Source: Saccharum officinarum (lineage: Eukaryota; Streptophyta; Magnoliopsida; Poales; Poaceae). From it: a stretch of DNA of 64,000 bases. Each line of letters opens with the position of its first letter. The first letter of the stretch is position 1. The notes beneath the pieces are model-generated. The model had not been told where the DNA came from. It searched no databases and saw only the letters and a program-made list of their open reading frames with translations. The position numbers were made by a program, and so were the translations under genes. The stretch spans positions 5,308,191 to 5,372,190 of the forward strand of contig CM036223.1 in NCBI GenBank assembly GCA_020631735.1, in the 5' to 3' direction. Below are positions 11,246 to 22,523 of this stretch, piece after piece.

Positions 11246-11374
11246 GGCCCTGTTCATCTGGCTTATAATTCGTCTTATTCAGCTTGTTTTTTCAGCCGGA
11301 ACATTATTTTTCTCTCACAAAAAATCAGCCAATAATATTTTTCAGCAGGCTTATAATTCTAGCCGAACGGGGCC
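11246..11374. mobile_element. Short MITE of the GGCCCTGTTC family
   Basis: About 129 bp, opening ggccctgttcatctggc and closing agccgaacggggcc, with interior tttttctctcacaaaaaatcagcc. Related copies occur near 43875, 46500, 51131 and 51893. The trinucleotide aat occurs on both outer sides. Confidence 0.6.
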
Positions 11375-11879
11375 AATGTTCACTCCGGACACAGCTCGTT
11401 GTTTCTTGATAATGTAGTGCTTATTAGAAACTGTACTCTTAGTATATCTTAGTAGGATTGTAATAGCAAAATTTCCACGTAATCTTTTGTTAGTTAGTCC
11501 TTCGTATACTGCAGACTACGGAGCACATATTACAAATATTGTTTACAAGGAACAACCAAAAAAAAGTGGAGTTCTCTAAATAAATGTACAGTTTTGTCTT
11601 CTTTTCTTTACGCACATGGAAACCAGAACTGTTATTTTCATATAAGAAAGGAAAAACAGAGGAAAAAGACGATGTAGTAGTGTTAAAAAACAGAAACAAA
11701 GAACAAGTAAGCCCACGAGTCGAGTCGACCCACTCAACGCAACTCGTGGCCAATCCGAGGCGAGCAAATCCAGCCCAAATCCAGTTTCAGCCCAGCCCAT
11801 GGAAGCGAGTCGTAGAGGAGTCCTCCACTCCGATTGGTAACAAAACAAGGCACAGTTGCCGTGGGGCGGAGGCTCAAAA
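11375..11879. other. Intergenic and promoter region of the microprotein gene
   Basis: AT-rich until about 11700, then rising GC towards the transcribed leader. No TATA box stands out. A 15-base A tract lies at about 11877-11891. Confidence 0.35.
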
Positions 11880-14028
11880 AAAAAAAAAAAACTGCTCGCA
11901 AATCCGCTCCACCCCCCTCGCCGATCGCCGGATCCCTCCCTCCGCCTCGCTTCCGCCGCGCGCCAGGGCGCACGGCTTCTTCCTCCGCTCCCCCACCTCA
12001 GGTAATTCTCGCCGCTCCGCTCCGCTCTTCTCGTGGCGCTGCCCTCCTTGAATCCGGGCGAGGTTTAATAGTTGTTCGGAGAGGGACTTTGCTTGCTCGG
12101 TCGGGGATGGGAATTGGGAGCAGCCTATCGCTTGACGCAGGTTGGAATTTGCTAGATTCCTGATTGATTCACATACGTTTCTTCTAGTTCAAAATCATGG
12201 GGGTCTGAGGCAGCCTGAGCCTAGTTAAACTGGTGTTCGTGGGTGCCTGAATGTTTCTGTTATTTCTGCGCACGCTTCACAGTGAGGAGTAGATGTGTAG
12301 GCCTGGAACTGGATCCAACATTGAAAATTCGAGACACTAGCGGTAGTTTTTGTGACACATTCAGTGCTCAGGTTAATGAAGTCAATTTGATTGTGTGTAT
12401 CTCTGAACCTCGTGCGGTTTATTTGCGTGTTAGTTTTTCAGTTGTCTTACTGCAAATAGAAAGCTATATATCAATGAAGAAGGGGTAATTTATCTTGTTT
12501 CTCATGGAGTTTTTAACATGTATATATATGCTTGAAACATATGGCTGCAAACATTTGAGCATGTAATGGCCCGCTGTTTTGTGTCTGCGTTGTCCATGCT
12601 GTTTGGTGTACGTACATCTGGTTGGCAGCTGGAACATATTGAGAGCCTAGTTAAACCGGTGTTCACGGATGCCTGGATGGAGTATTGGTTTAGTCTTGTT
12701 GCTTCCTGTTACTTTGTTTTGCATTGTTTTGTCCCTGGTCAGCTATAAGGGTAAGGCAAAAGTTGAGATGTGATACTGAATGTGATGATTGATCCGATAT
12801 GCATGAGCAATTTTGATGGGCATTTTTGTGATTGCTCATGTATATATGCTTGGAACATGTGGCTGCAAACATTTGAGCATGTAATGGCCCGCTGTTTTGT
12901 GTCTGCGTTGTTCATGCTGTTTGGTGTACGCACATCTGGTTGACGGCTGGAACATATTGAGGGCCTAGTTAAACTGGTGTTCATGGATGCCTGAATGTTT
13001 CTGTTATTTCTGCTCATGCTTCACTGTAAGGAATAGATGTGTAGGCTTGGAGCTGGAGCCAACATTGAAAATTTGTGCCACTAGCAGTAGTTTGTGCTAC
13101 ATTCAGGCCTCAGGTTAATGAAGTCAATTTTATTATGTGTATATTTGAACCTCGTGCGGTTTATCTGCATGGTAATTTTTCATTGGCTTAATGCAAATGG
13201 AAGGTTATATATCACTGGAGAAGGGGTAATTTACCCTGTTTCTCATGGAGTTTTTAGCACACCAAAGGTAGGTTGGGGCATTGATTTAGTTTGGTTGCCT
13301 CCTGTCACTCTTTTTGCATTGTTTTGTCCCTGGCCAGTTATAAGGCAGAAGTTGAGATGTGATACTGAATATGGCATCCGATATGCATGTGGAATTTGGA
13401 TGGGCTTTTTCGTGAATTCTCATGCATATGTTTGAAACATGTGGCTGCTTACCATTTGAGCTTGTATGGCCCACTGTTTTTGTGTCCATGCTGTCAGATC
13501 AATATATTTGCTGCTAAGATTATCTGTTTATGTATCTAGCCTTTATAGTTAGGATGAGAAGTTTAGTTTACTCAGGAATTTAATATGATAGAGAACAAGA
13601 GCGGTCAATTTCTGACAATTTAACTCATGTTTGATTCATTTCACTGTTATTTCCAAGATGATTTATGTTAACGTGTGCATAACTATGGTAACTGGGGGTG
13701 AGGGGGTCCTTGCTGATTTTCCAACTCTTAACTGCTTGCAAATCGTCAATAATAAGAGCACAGACTAAGAAAGATTGGGTTGCTACAAAATTTGTGATTT
13801 GTATCAGTGGTTCCACTTGCCTTGATGTTTGTTCTGAAATTATTGTACTGATGAAGCTCACAATGTCAGCACATGTGCAATATAAGTTTGCAAATTGATT
13901 ACGCACACACAGCATTTGACCCCGAATCTAACTATTCTGAGAGCTACATGTTGTATTGATTAATCAAGTTAGTGGGATTCGTCATGTCACTGTTGCTCAC
14001 TATATTGGTTTTCTTGTTTCTCCTGCAG
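11880..14028 (+). other. 5' leader exon and 2-kb leader intron of the DUF4535/STMP1-type gene
   Basis: A GC-rich leader (start about 11880-11900, not fixed) ends at 12001 in cctcag followed by gtaattctcg, a good splice donor. The intron closes with a pyrimidine-rich ttcttgtttctcctgcag at 14028, ten bases before the ATG at 14039. A long intron in the 5' leader is common in constitutively expressed grass genes and can enhance expression. The exon structure is inferred from splice signals and from the absence of a plausible promoter directly before the ATG. Confidence 0.6.
12220..13490. repeat. Diverged segmental duplication inside the leader intron
   Basis: Several blocks occur twice in direct orientation: cctgaatgtttctgttattt (about 12246 and 12989), tggctgcaaacatttgagca (12543 and 12861), gaacctcgtgcggttta (about 12406 and 13149) and ttttgtccctgg (about 12727 and 13322), with a partial third copy near 13440. 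The spacings differ (roughly 740, 320 and 600 bp), so this is a composite duplication, not a simple tandem repeat. Copies look roughly 85-90% identical by eye. Confidence 0.75.
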
Positions 14029-14038
14029 CTTTGTTCCG

Positions 14039-14218
14039 ATGGGGTTCCTGAAAAGCACATTCTCACTGTTGATCGGCACCGGCTGTGGCATCTACATTGC
14101 CCAGAACTACGAAGTCCCAAACATAAAGAAGCTCATGTGGACTCTGATGGGCAAGGCCAAGGAGTTTGAAGAATCGTACAAGAAGCAGGGCAACGGCAAG
14201 AACAAGGATAATGAATAG
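14039..14218 (+). CDS. DUF4535 / STMP1-type membrane microprotein (59 aa)
   Basis: A complete 59-residue protein. Residues 4-21 form one hydrophobic glycine-containing helix (core FSLLIGTGCGIYIA), followed by the conserved AQNYEVPN motif (residues 21-28) and a lysine/glutamate-rich amphipathic tail. Small size, N-terminal helix and the AQNYxxPN signature match DUF4535, whose animal member STMP1 is a mitochondrial inner-membrane microprotein associated with respiratory complexes. Mitochondrial location and role are inferred for the plant protein. The start is the first ATG after the splice acceptor at 14028 and the whole coding sequence lies in one exon. It sits between the WOX3 and STAR2 genes, same strand. 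Confidence 0.85.
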   Translation: MGFLKSTFSLLIGTGCGIYIAQNYEVPNIKKLMWTLMGKAKEFEESYKKQGNGKNKDNE

Positions 14219-15842
14219 CATTGACCCGTAGTCTGCGCTCTACCATCTTTATGTGTCCACCGTTTAGGAAGCTAATTGTTGCAACAGCATTCGGATTATT
14301 TGAGGTATATACCACCTCGGATAGGACCTTCTGTCTACTTTTTTCTCTTAAAAAAAGGGAAGATGTCATACTGTAACTGCGGCATACCCTTGCCCCGGAT
14401 TGAATCTGTCTAGATGGCAATACAATTTTTGAGGTGAAAGCTACGGCCTGGATTTTGGTGTATGAAAGTGTCATGATTGAATTTGTCTTAATTGGGGGAG
14501 GTCCTTTTCATGACCGCATCATGATCCAAGTATCTGATGATGACTGATCATGGGTATAATAATGTTTTTTATTTTATAAAAAAAGGAGTCCCTGAGGCCT
14601 GAGCCTGGATTTGAGGCGGCATGTGCAACCTGCCATTGTGGCAATTGAAAAATATGATGGCAACTAGATGGAACCTAACTTTCCCTTCTCAATGAAACAC
14701 GAGCTAGGTGAAGGCTGGTTGGAGGGAAAAAAAAAGGGGGACCTATGTTCCTGAAACTGAAAGCAAGTACTCCTCCTCCACCCCCCCCCCCCCCCCCCCC
14801 AAGGTATCTGAAAAAGGGTCCTTACCTTACCTGTGTGACGAGGTTTGCGTGCATGAACATTTGATTGGTGTCTGTCGCAAAAAAAAAGGAACATTTGATT
14901 GGTGTCCAAGGCCTTTTTTCTTTGATAAACTAGGACTAGTTGCTGTCAGTTTACTAGATGTTACAACTAATTGTTAGGTGGTTAATGTTTACCTGATTAA
15001 AGTTCAGGCTTATTCTGTTTAGATACATGGATTAGTAGCTATTACTCCAATTAGCTCTCTTTTGTCAACTACTACTAGTGCTAGTTAAGATGTGAAAGTT
15101 AAAAATTACTTTTATTTCTTTGTGAAGCAGTTTTCATGGTCTAGTACTAAATCTTTACATGAGTGACTAGTAACTAGTCATGGTCCCAAACCTTTTGAAA
15201 CTGAGCCGACTGGTGGTAGGAACGCTGGGAGCCCACACACAAGAAGTCGTGGCACCTTGTCATCTCAGCATCATCTCCCCCCCCCCCCCCTATCTGTGGC
15301 CTCCTTTTGGCCTGCCTGAGTGGCTGAGTGTGAGTGCTTTCTTCCTTTTTCCATTAACCTCCATGAAAATGATGAAAAGACGGTGAATCATCGATTGGAT
15401 CCGTGCACAGACCAGCAGGGCCGGTCACGACGGGACACGTGGTGGCACGTGTCTGTTCCCGGCTGTCGCCGGACGCCGGCGACGCCAACTTGTCGGAATC
15501 GAGTTGCCCCGACCGTCGACCGCCCCTGGACATAGGTGATCGATAAGTCACCGCCCTGTGGGCCCGCCGCCGACATCCGCCGCCGTATCTCTCGGCTAGG
15601 GATCCCCACCCGAGCCTCCCCCGCGTAGACTTTGCCCAGGACAGGTACAGAGCAGGCGTACGGCCCCGCACCTCACCAGCCTCAGCCGCCGCCTGCCTCA
15701 CTTGGGCCCTCCCCCTCCTCCTCCTCAAGCTCAAAACCGCCTCCGCGCTCCTCCTTCTCTGATCCTGCGGCGGCTTGTGGTGTGGCGCTCCACAGAGGAG
15801 AGGCAAGGAGGCAGCGAGCTCAACACAGCAGCAGCTTTAGTG
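14219..15842. other. 3' region of the microprotein gene and STAR2 promoter
   Basis: Downstream sequence of the microprotein gene runs to about 14560. A 21-base C run lies at 14782-14802 and a 14-base C run at 15277-15290; such runs are prone to length errors. From about 15390 the sequence is GC-rich, consistent with the promoter and leader of the next gene. No RNA gene or transposon boundary was recognised. Confidence 0.4.
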
Positions 15843-17105
15843 ATGGAGCTGCACGCGGGCATGGCGTTCCTGGACCTGGTGGCGAAGCAGGTGGACCCGG
15901 GCGCGCCGGGGTTCTGGCGCGACTTCCTGCTGGGCATGCTCAAGCCGCTGGCGGCCACGGCCGTGGTTGCCATGGCCGTCGCGCTCAGCTTCTCGCAGCG
16001 CCTGGGCCTCGAGGGCGAGATGCTCTACGCCATCGCGCGCGCCTTCCTCCAGCTCTCCGTCATCGGATTCGTCCTCCAGTTCATCTTCACCCAGAAGAAC
16101 GCGCTCTGGATCCTCCTCGCCTACCTCTTCATGGTATGGTATCCACCTCCTCTCTGCTTCCTCCACTTGTCTCTTCCCGATCGATCAGAGCCGAATTCGA
16201 TTTCCAAGGACGCGTGCGTGCTCTGAGTGGCATAGCGGTGGCAGCAGCGGCAGCTAAAGATGCCATTTTTATAAATTCTCCACTCCAATCCTCTCTTGCA
16301 GGTGACGGTGGCTGGCTACACGGCGGGCCAGCGCGCCAAGCAGGTGCCCCGCGGGAAGTACATCGCCTGCGTCTCCATCCTCGTCGGCACCGCCATCACC
16401 ATGTTCCTCCTCGTCCTGCTCAACGTCTTCCCCTTCACCCCGCGCTACATCATCCCCGTCGCCGGCATGATGGTCGGCAACGCTATGACCGTCACCGGCG
16501 TCACCATGAAGAAGCTCAGGGAGGACGTCAAGATCCAGAGGAACCTGGTCAGTCATCTCAGCTCTTCTGACCTACGTTGGCTGCTCAATTGTTTATACTC
16601 TCCTTGTCGATTTCTACTTGGTTCTGCAAGGACACGACACGAAAGCCAGAAGCTCTTACATCAGAAACAGAGCACACATAGTGCTCATATTTTTTTTAGT
16701 TCTTGTTTGTCGAATTCTTCAAAGTTCTGACTGAGACCGCCAAGAATGGTACAACAAGCAAGCTGCTCATAGTTTTCTGCATCAATCAATCAGGTGGAGA
16801 CGGCGCTGGCTCTGGGCGCGACGCCCCGGCAGGCAACGCTGCAGCAGGTGAAGCGGTCGCTGGTGATCGCGCTGTCCCCCGTGATCGACAACGCCAAGAC
16901 GGTGGGGCTGATCGCGCTGCCGGGCGCCATGACGGGGCTAATCATGGGCGGCGCGTCGCCGCTGGAGGCCATCCAGCTGCAGATCGTCGTCATGAACATG
17001 CTCATGGGCGCCTCCACCGTCAGCAGCATCCTCTCCACCTACCTCTGCTGGCCGGCCTTCTTCACCAAGGCCTTCCAGCTGGACGACAAGGTCTTTGCTG
17101 ACTAG
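15843..17105 (+). CDS. STAR2: ABC-transporter membrane subunit STAR2/ALS3 (UPF0014 family)
   Basis: Half-type ABC transporter permease. In rice STAR2 pairs with the ATPase STAR1 to export UDP-glucose for aluminium tolerance; ALS3 is the Arabidopsis counterpart. Exons are 15843-16133 (97 codons), 16302-16547 (82) and 16794-17105 (103 plus stop), all phase 0 with GT-AG borders, total 282 aa, close to the family length. About seven hydrophobic segments are visible, for example residues 35-50, 62-80, 86-97 and 120-140. The family core is intact: TVAGYTAGQRAK after the first intron, PVAGMMVGNAMTVTG, and ETALALGATPRQA followed by LPGAMTGLIMGGASP in exon 3. The first ATG of the conserved frame was taken as start. 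I see no frameshift or missing motif. There is no ATP-binding domain, as expected for this subunit. Confidence 0.93.
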
Positions 17106-17458
17106 GTAAGCTAGGAAGTTCTGCAGGGAAGCAGAATCTGTAACTTTGGGCTTTGGGTGATGCTGAATTTACTGAGTTTGCAGTGATGTTGATGATGACT
17201 TTCAGCGTCAATGTTGATGGTGAATTACTGAACTGTAATACTAGCAGTTTAGAGATTGCGAAAGCGTCCGTGTCTGTAGAAATTTTAGCTTCTGTTATTT
17301 CTGATGAGTACTACACATGGCGCCTCTTTTCCTTAACAACATGCTCAAGAGGAAATGCCACATTTCCAATTGTGACCTCTTTTCCTTACAACAAGCTCAA
17401 GAGGAAATGCCACATTGCAAATTGTTGTGGATCTACAGGAGGTGGTGATGGAGAGCTG
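17106..17458. other. 3' region of STAR2
   Basis: Probable 3' untranslated region and downstream DNA. A direct repeat of about 30 bp (ctcaagaggaaatgccacatt) occurs at about 17344 and 17396. No poly(A) signal could be fixed. Confidence 0.4.
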
Positions 17459-17745
17459 AGGGCATGATTGGATCCATTAGCATAAAAAATTAACTAACTA
17501 ATAGCTAATAGGTGCTAATTTTCAGAAGAGGACTGTTTGAAATAACCTGCTAACAGGTGGTTGGATAATGAGTCGAAAGTGTGTATGAACTATTAGCATT
17601 TATTAGCAATTCTAAACCTGCTAATAGAACTAATAGTTAGCAATCCTCTACTAATAATTAGTGGGTCTGTTTGGATCCACTAGTACTAATTTGAGCTACT
17701 ATTTTTTTTTGCTAACAAATTCAAATAGGTCCTAAGTCTCGGGTT
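17459..17745. mobile_element. MITE-like repeat rich in gctaat/attagc
   Basis: Dense alternation of gctaata and attagca in both orientations, with edges resembling gattggatccatt (left) and gtttggatccac (right, inside). The right part ends aaattcaaataggtcct. This is the pattern of a MITE cluster, possibly two adjacent copies. Boundaries are approximate. Confidence 0.4.
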
Positions 17746-17810
17746 TGACAAAAGCTAATTGGAAGTTATGATTAGTCTGAATGTCTGAGATCTCCAAAAC
17801 TCAATATCTT

Positions 17811-20251
17811 TTTTTTTGGCCGGGACGTCACTTGTATTTCATTAAGAGAGAGAGCTGAAAGAACGACTTACACAACATAGCTACGGGAGAATCCATAGAG
17901 GTTCGGAACTTAGACAACAACATAACAGAAAAAAGGCATTAGGGAGAGGCCCTTCATCACACACCTTAAACCTAACCGACTATACCTACAAAATAAAAAT
18001 ACATCAATGCAAGGGTGCCAGCAACAGAGATGAAGCCGCGGTGGCAAATCATCCATCGAGAAACGACGAGACTACAACAACAAAGTATCTGATTGAGCAA
18101 CACGACGACAAATTTTTTGCCAGAGTGAAAGCGGCAAAGTATCCGCAATAGGGGGCCATCACGCCCTTAGCTATCGGCATGAGGGGGGGCTTCCTAAGCA
18201 ACGTTGGCGGCAAAGTATCCACCCGAACAGCAACAAGGGCAAAGCATCCGTTAGAAGAGGACAACGACAAAGTATCTGCTGCGAAAAACCAAACGACTGT
18301 AGGAACACCAAGCATGTTGGACAGACCATTGCCAAGATGAGCTTGAAGCACACACAGGCACACCACAGGAAGGGGCAACTCTGGTGAGAGAAGCGGGAGA
18401 TGGGTTGCAGAAGTGCGCTAATGATGGCTTCAGCAAGGATATTGACATCCGCATATGCCAACACTGTTGGTAGAGTACACGGGTAGGACTTATGTCCCCA
18501 GCCTGCCCCCGACAAACAGGGACTGCAACGACACCCCCAATGAGATAGATGGTGCAGGATACATCATCGCTACCGTGCCAGAGGAATCGGGCATGGTTTT
18601 CACCCAGAGACTGTATGTCCATAGAGGGCCACCGTTTCACTCGCGGCACCCACATCACCGACAAAGAGCCCAAGACGCTAGGGGTAGGCGTCATGGCTGC
18701 AACAGACTCCACACGACCACAGTGGCCACGCTGAATGAGGTGAGGCACCACGAGGCTAGGATCCGGCCGCACGAAGAGAGGGACCCCACGCAACAGCAGA
18801 CACAGGAGCAGGCCGCAGTCGGCTTCGGCCACTAGCAAGGGGAGCCGGGCCTCTACACTGGCCACCACCGGCTAGCTAGTGGAGGAAGCCGTGGCCCTAG
18901 CAGGCCGCAGCTGTCGGCCGACCGGCCGCAACCCCCGGAGAACGCAGATGCGCGCCCCGCCTCTGGAGAACACCGATCCCCGCACGTCAAGGCCAGATCC
19001 GGGGGACACCCGGCAGAGGACGACCGTCACCTTGTCCTGGCTAAGGTAGGCCATGGTTGCGAAAGAGTCACGAGCTCCAATTGTTGCCCTAACATTCTCG
19101 GCGTCCATAGTGGTCACCGTCGTCATCGCGATGGCTGCTGTAGTCATGGGGTGGAGCACATCCATTCCTTCTCGGCGCGTCCTCTACTAGGTCAAGGTGC
19201 ACCATCACCCTGAAGGTGAGGCCCTGACGGCCATGAGCGGGTGGGCCATCATGAAACCCTACCTTCCTATATGACAAGGTGAGCCAGGTTACCTTCGGGA
19301 TGTCCTACGGGTTGTGTCTGCATGCCCAAAGGCAGAGTGCCCCGGTGTCCTCGTAGTCTAGTGACGACGGCTCGACATAGAAGGTCACAGGCGCTTGCGA
19401 CGACTCTCTTAGCGAGGCTCTCATCCCAAGCCTGCAGAGGGTTGCCCTCTAAACATAGCCAAACATGGTACTTGAGGTCGTAGATGTCGCCGTGTGTGAT
19501 CAGTTGCCAAGGTCGGGTGTGGATGTCGAGGTTGCCGTAGGGGAACCTTCCAGAGCTGTTGCTTCATCGCAGTGGTGGCGGTGCTTGAAGTCGACGTAGA
19601 AGTTCTTGACGATGAAGACATCCTCTAAGCGGATCGCAAATCGGTGGCAGGTGGCCTTCTTAATGACTGACGACTCTACCTTCATGTGGTTCTTCTCAAG
19701 CCAGGCCACCATGCCATGCATAGAGAGGCAGTCCAGCTCATTGTCCATGTTTTCGGTGGAGGAGGCCACCGCTGCAATGTCCCTAGGCCTTGCCATCATG
19801 GTCCTTCCGAGGAGGGTAGGGGAGTTGTGGTTGTCAACTGGAGGAGGAGCTATGGGGAGTTGGGGAGTTTGCTACCAGGAGGATGAAGCACCGTCTCTAC
19901 ATTCTTTGCTTTTATGCTACCAGCGGCCACAACTGATGCACCGCACAGGTCCTGCATTCTGCAGCTACATGGCCAAGGGAGTGACATCTGAAGCATTTAC
20001 CTCTCATGCGCCTCAGGAAGTCTTTGTTGGGGTAGGAGCGTGTGGATGTGACCTTAGTGGCTAAGGGCCTTGAAGGAGGTGGTTCCTTGTATTCAGGGAG
20101 TTGCCACCAGTGCTTCGGGTGAACCTTGGACCAACTAGCTTCTTCTTCTGTCGTAGGCAGGGGGGTGGGAGGGGGAAGGGCAGCTGGCCCACATGAATGT
20201 GCCCCAGCGGCGTGCAGACTTGCCCCAGCAGCCTCCTTGAGCAATGAATGC
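17811..20251 (-). mobile_element. LINE-like remnant with CCHC zinc knuckle, minus strand
   Basis: On the minus strand the sequence ends in an A-rich tail (17811-17818) preceded by the words tcttaatgaaatac, the usual 3' end of grass LINE copies (a similar end is at 54001-54052). About 2.2 kb upstream, frame 19912-20244 carries a CCHC knuckle (CFRCHSLGHVAAEC), and 19500-19799 encodes a helical, charged stretch like the ORF1 region of such elements. No reverse transcriptase is visible and the frames are broken, so it is an ORF1-type remnant or a non-autonomous derivative. The 5' side stops at the CACTA terminus at 20252. Confidence 0.5.
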
Positions 20252-22523
20252 CACTACTACACGATTGAATTTGCGTAGCAATGACATTTCGGTCTCCGTG
20301 GCGGGCACTGTGTTTGCCCACCATGGTTATTCCATGGCTAGCCACCACGGCGCCTGCCACGATAAATTGACATTTCCCGCAACGGGCGTGTATTTACCGT
20401 GGCGGGCGCGTAAGCACGCCCGCTACGATAAATGTCCATTTACCACGGTGGTCAGTTAATGTTGCCCGCCGCGTAAATGGCCTGCCAATATACAACAGGC
20501 CCTCTTCTTCATTCCCCACGAGTCTTCCTCTTCCAAACCATGGGGGAAGGCTTTGCCCTAAAATTTGACCAACCCATTGAATAGAGGTTTAGAGCTTTGA
20601 TTTGGGGGAGGAGGACACCATAGGAGGTATGTAAAGGCTCTCACATCATCCTTCCTCTCTCTTTCTTCACTTTTGAGTGGCTCTAGATCTAGATCTCCAT
20701 GTTCATGGAGGAGAGAGAAGGCTCATATTTTTTAGATCTAGATTGATAATGGATGCATGAAAGCTCTCTCCCATCGTCATTGCTCTCTCTTTTCCATGAT
20801 TTTGGATATAAATCATCATTTTTTGTGATTCTCTTCTTTATTCGTGCAGGCCTCATGGATAGGTCCGAATGGATGTACCAGATCAACAGAGTGAGTGATT
20901 TGCGGTACCTCACTGAAGTAAGGAAGTTCATTGCCGCTGCGAAAACTCACTATGAGAGACTGAAGCGGACGACGACCATATGCCCATGTTCTCACTGCAA
21001 GAACATGAAAGCCTACAAAGATGGCACGATGCAATCTCATTTGATTAGGTTTGGTTTTGTGAAGGATTACACGGTCTGGACTCTTCACGGCGAAAGAGTT
21101 GATGTTAGTGGCGGTGCATCGTCTGGAGTGAGCTCGTCATCCACGACGGCAGCGTTACCGGTGAACCAAGATCCTGTGGGAGCACCCGTCCCACCTTCAG
21201 CATCAACTGCACCAGCCGAAAAATGACAATAGTGCTCGTGACTACATCACGGTGGAGGATATACTCTAGGACATGCCAGACGGTGCCGATGGCGGTGGGG
21301 ATGGTTAGAAGTTTACTGTGAAGGAACCCGAGGATGTGCAGCTGGTTGAGGATTTAGTCAACCACATCGACGAAGACGACGTTGTGTTTGGCAGCCCGAA
21401 GTGGTTGGAGAATTTTAGAGAGATGAAGCAAGCGACAGTTGATCCTCTCTATAAGGACGGCGACAATTGTCCGAAGGAGTGCACGACGCTCTGTTTTAAC
21501 CTCCAGCTGTTGATGTTGAAGGCCTAACATGGTTGGTCAGACACTAGCTTTAACGAGATCTTAAGTATCCTTGGTACCACATACCCAACACCTAACAATG
21601 TGCCCGCCAATACCTATCAGGCGAAGAAGCTGCTCTGGCCAGTGGCGATGAAACTTAGAAAGTTTGATGCTTGCCCTAACCACTCCATCCTGTATCAGGG
21701 CAAGGAGTATGAGAATTTGACGAGCTATCCGCACTGTGGCTTTAGTCGGTACAAGAGGAATGCTGGCTGTTGCGTGGATGCAGACGAAGGCGAGGCCTTG
21801 CGGGGTGGTCCGAAGAAGAAGGGGCCAAGAAGACTAGTGCGGCCAAGCAGATCTCGGCTCAGCAGGACGAGAAAGAAGAGGGTTACACGCGTAGAAAAAG
21901 TCTAGCACTATCGGTGTGGCACCTGCCTGTGATCGACCACCTGCGTGCACTATTCGAGAACTCAGAGGATGCCAAGCTCATGTCCTAGCATGCATCAGCT
22001 GACCTCAAGAAGGGCGATGGCATGCTGCGGCACCCATCTGATGGCCAACAGTGGAAGGATTTCGATAATGCCTACCCGGAGTTTGGCAATGAGCCAAGGG
22101 ACGTTAGGTTCGCGCTGAGTACCAACGGGATGAACCCTTTTGGTGAGCTTAGTAGCTCGCATAGCACTTGGTCGGTCGTCCTCACCGTCTACAACCTACC
22201 GCCATATCTATGTCAGAAGCGCAAGTACCTTATGCTGACCATGCTTATCTCAGGACCAAGACAGCCTGGCAATGATATAGATGTGTTCCTAGAGCCATTC
22301 ATGGAGGAAATGCAGATGCTATTTGATGTTGGGGTCCAAATGCTGGATGCGTCCCGCAATGAGAAGTTCACCCTAAAATCCATCATCTTTGTCACCATCA
22401 CCAATTACCCAGGTCTCTTCTCACTATCGGGCCAGATGAAAGGGAAGACCGACTGTGTAATGTGCATCGACGAGACCTGCTACACTTACCTTAAGGGATC
22501 CAACAAGATGGTGTACACGAGGC
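20252..22523 (+). mobile_element. CACTA (En/Spm) transposon, left half
   Basis: Begins with the CACTA terminus cactactacacgattg. Subterminal boxes follow, such as accgtggcgggcg, cacgcccgctacgataaat and tgcccgccgcgtaaatgg between 20300 and 20490. The interior carries a broken tnp2-type transposase gene. At 22523 the sequence is interrupted by the Sirevirus-like LTR. The right half is not recognisable right of the gap, so it is either in the unsequenced gap or lost. Confidence 0.8.
20855..22523 (+). pseudogene. CACTA transposase (transposase-associated domain plus tnp2), disrupted
   Basis: The ATG at 20855 opens MDRSEWMYQINRVSDLRY, the plant transposase-associated domain, including a CPCSHCKN zinc-binding-like motif and a frame ending at 21226. 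Further tnp2 pieces follow: 21318-21527, 21600-21905 (YQAKKLLWPVAMKLRKFDAC, then the YPHCGFSRYK motif) and 22022-22523 (SVVLTVYNLPPYLCQK, then SGPRQPGNDIDVF). Stops and frame changes separate them, and the 3' part is removed by the LTR insertion at 22524. The protein would cut and move CACTA elements; this copy cannot encode it. Confidence 0.8.

Noticed and set aside
15837..16570. Alternative long frames over the STAR2 exons (for example 312 codons on the plus strand)
   Set aside because: They cross the intron without splice logic and lack the membrane-protein pattern of the true frame.
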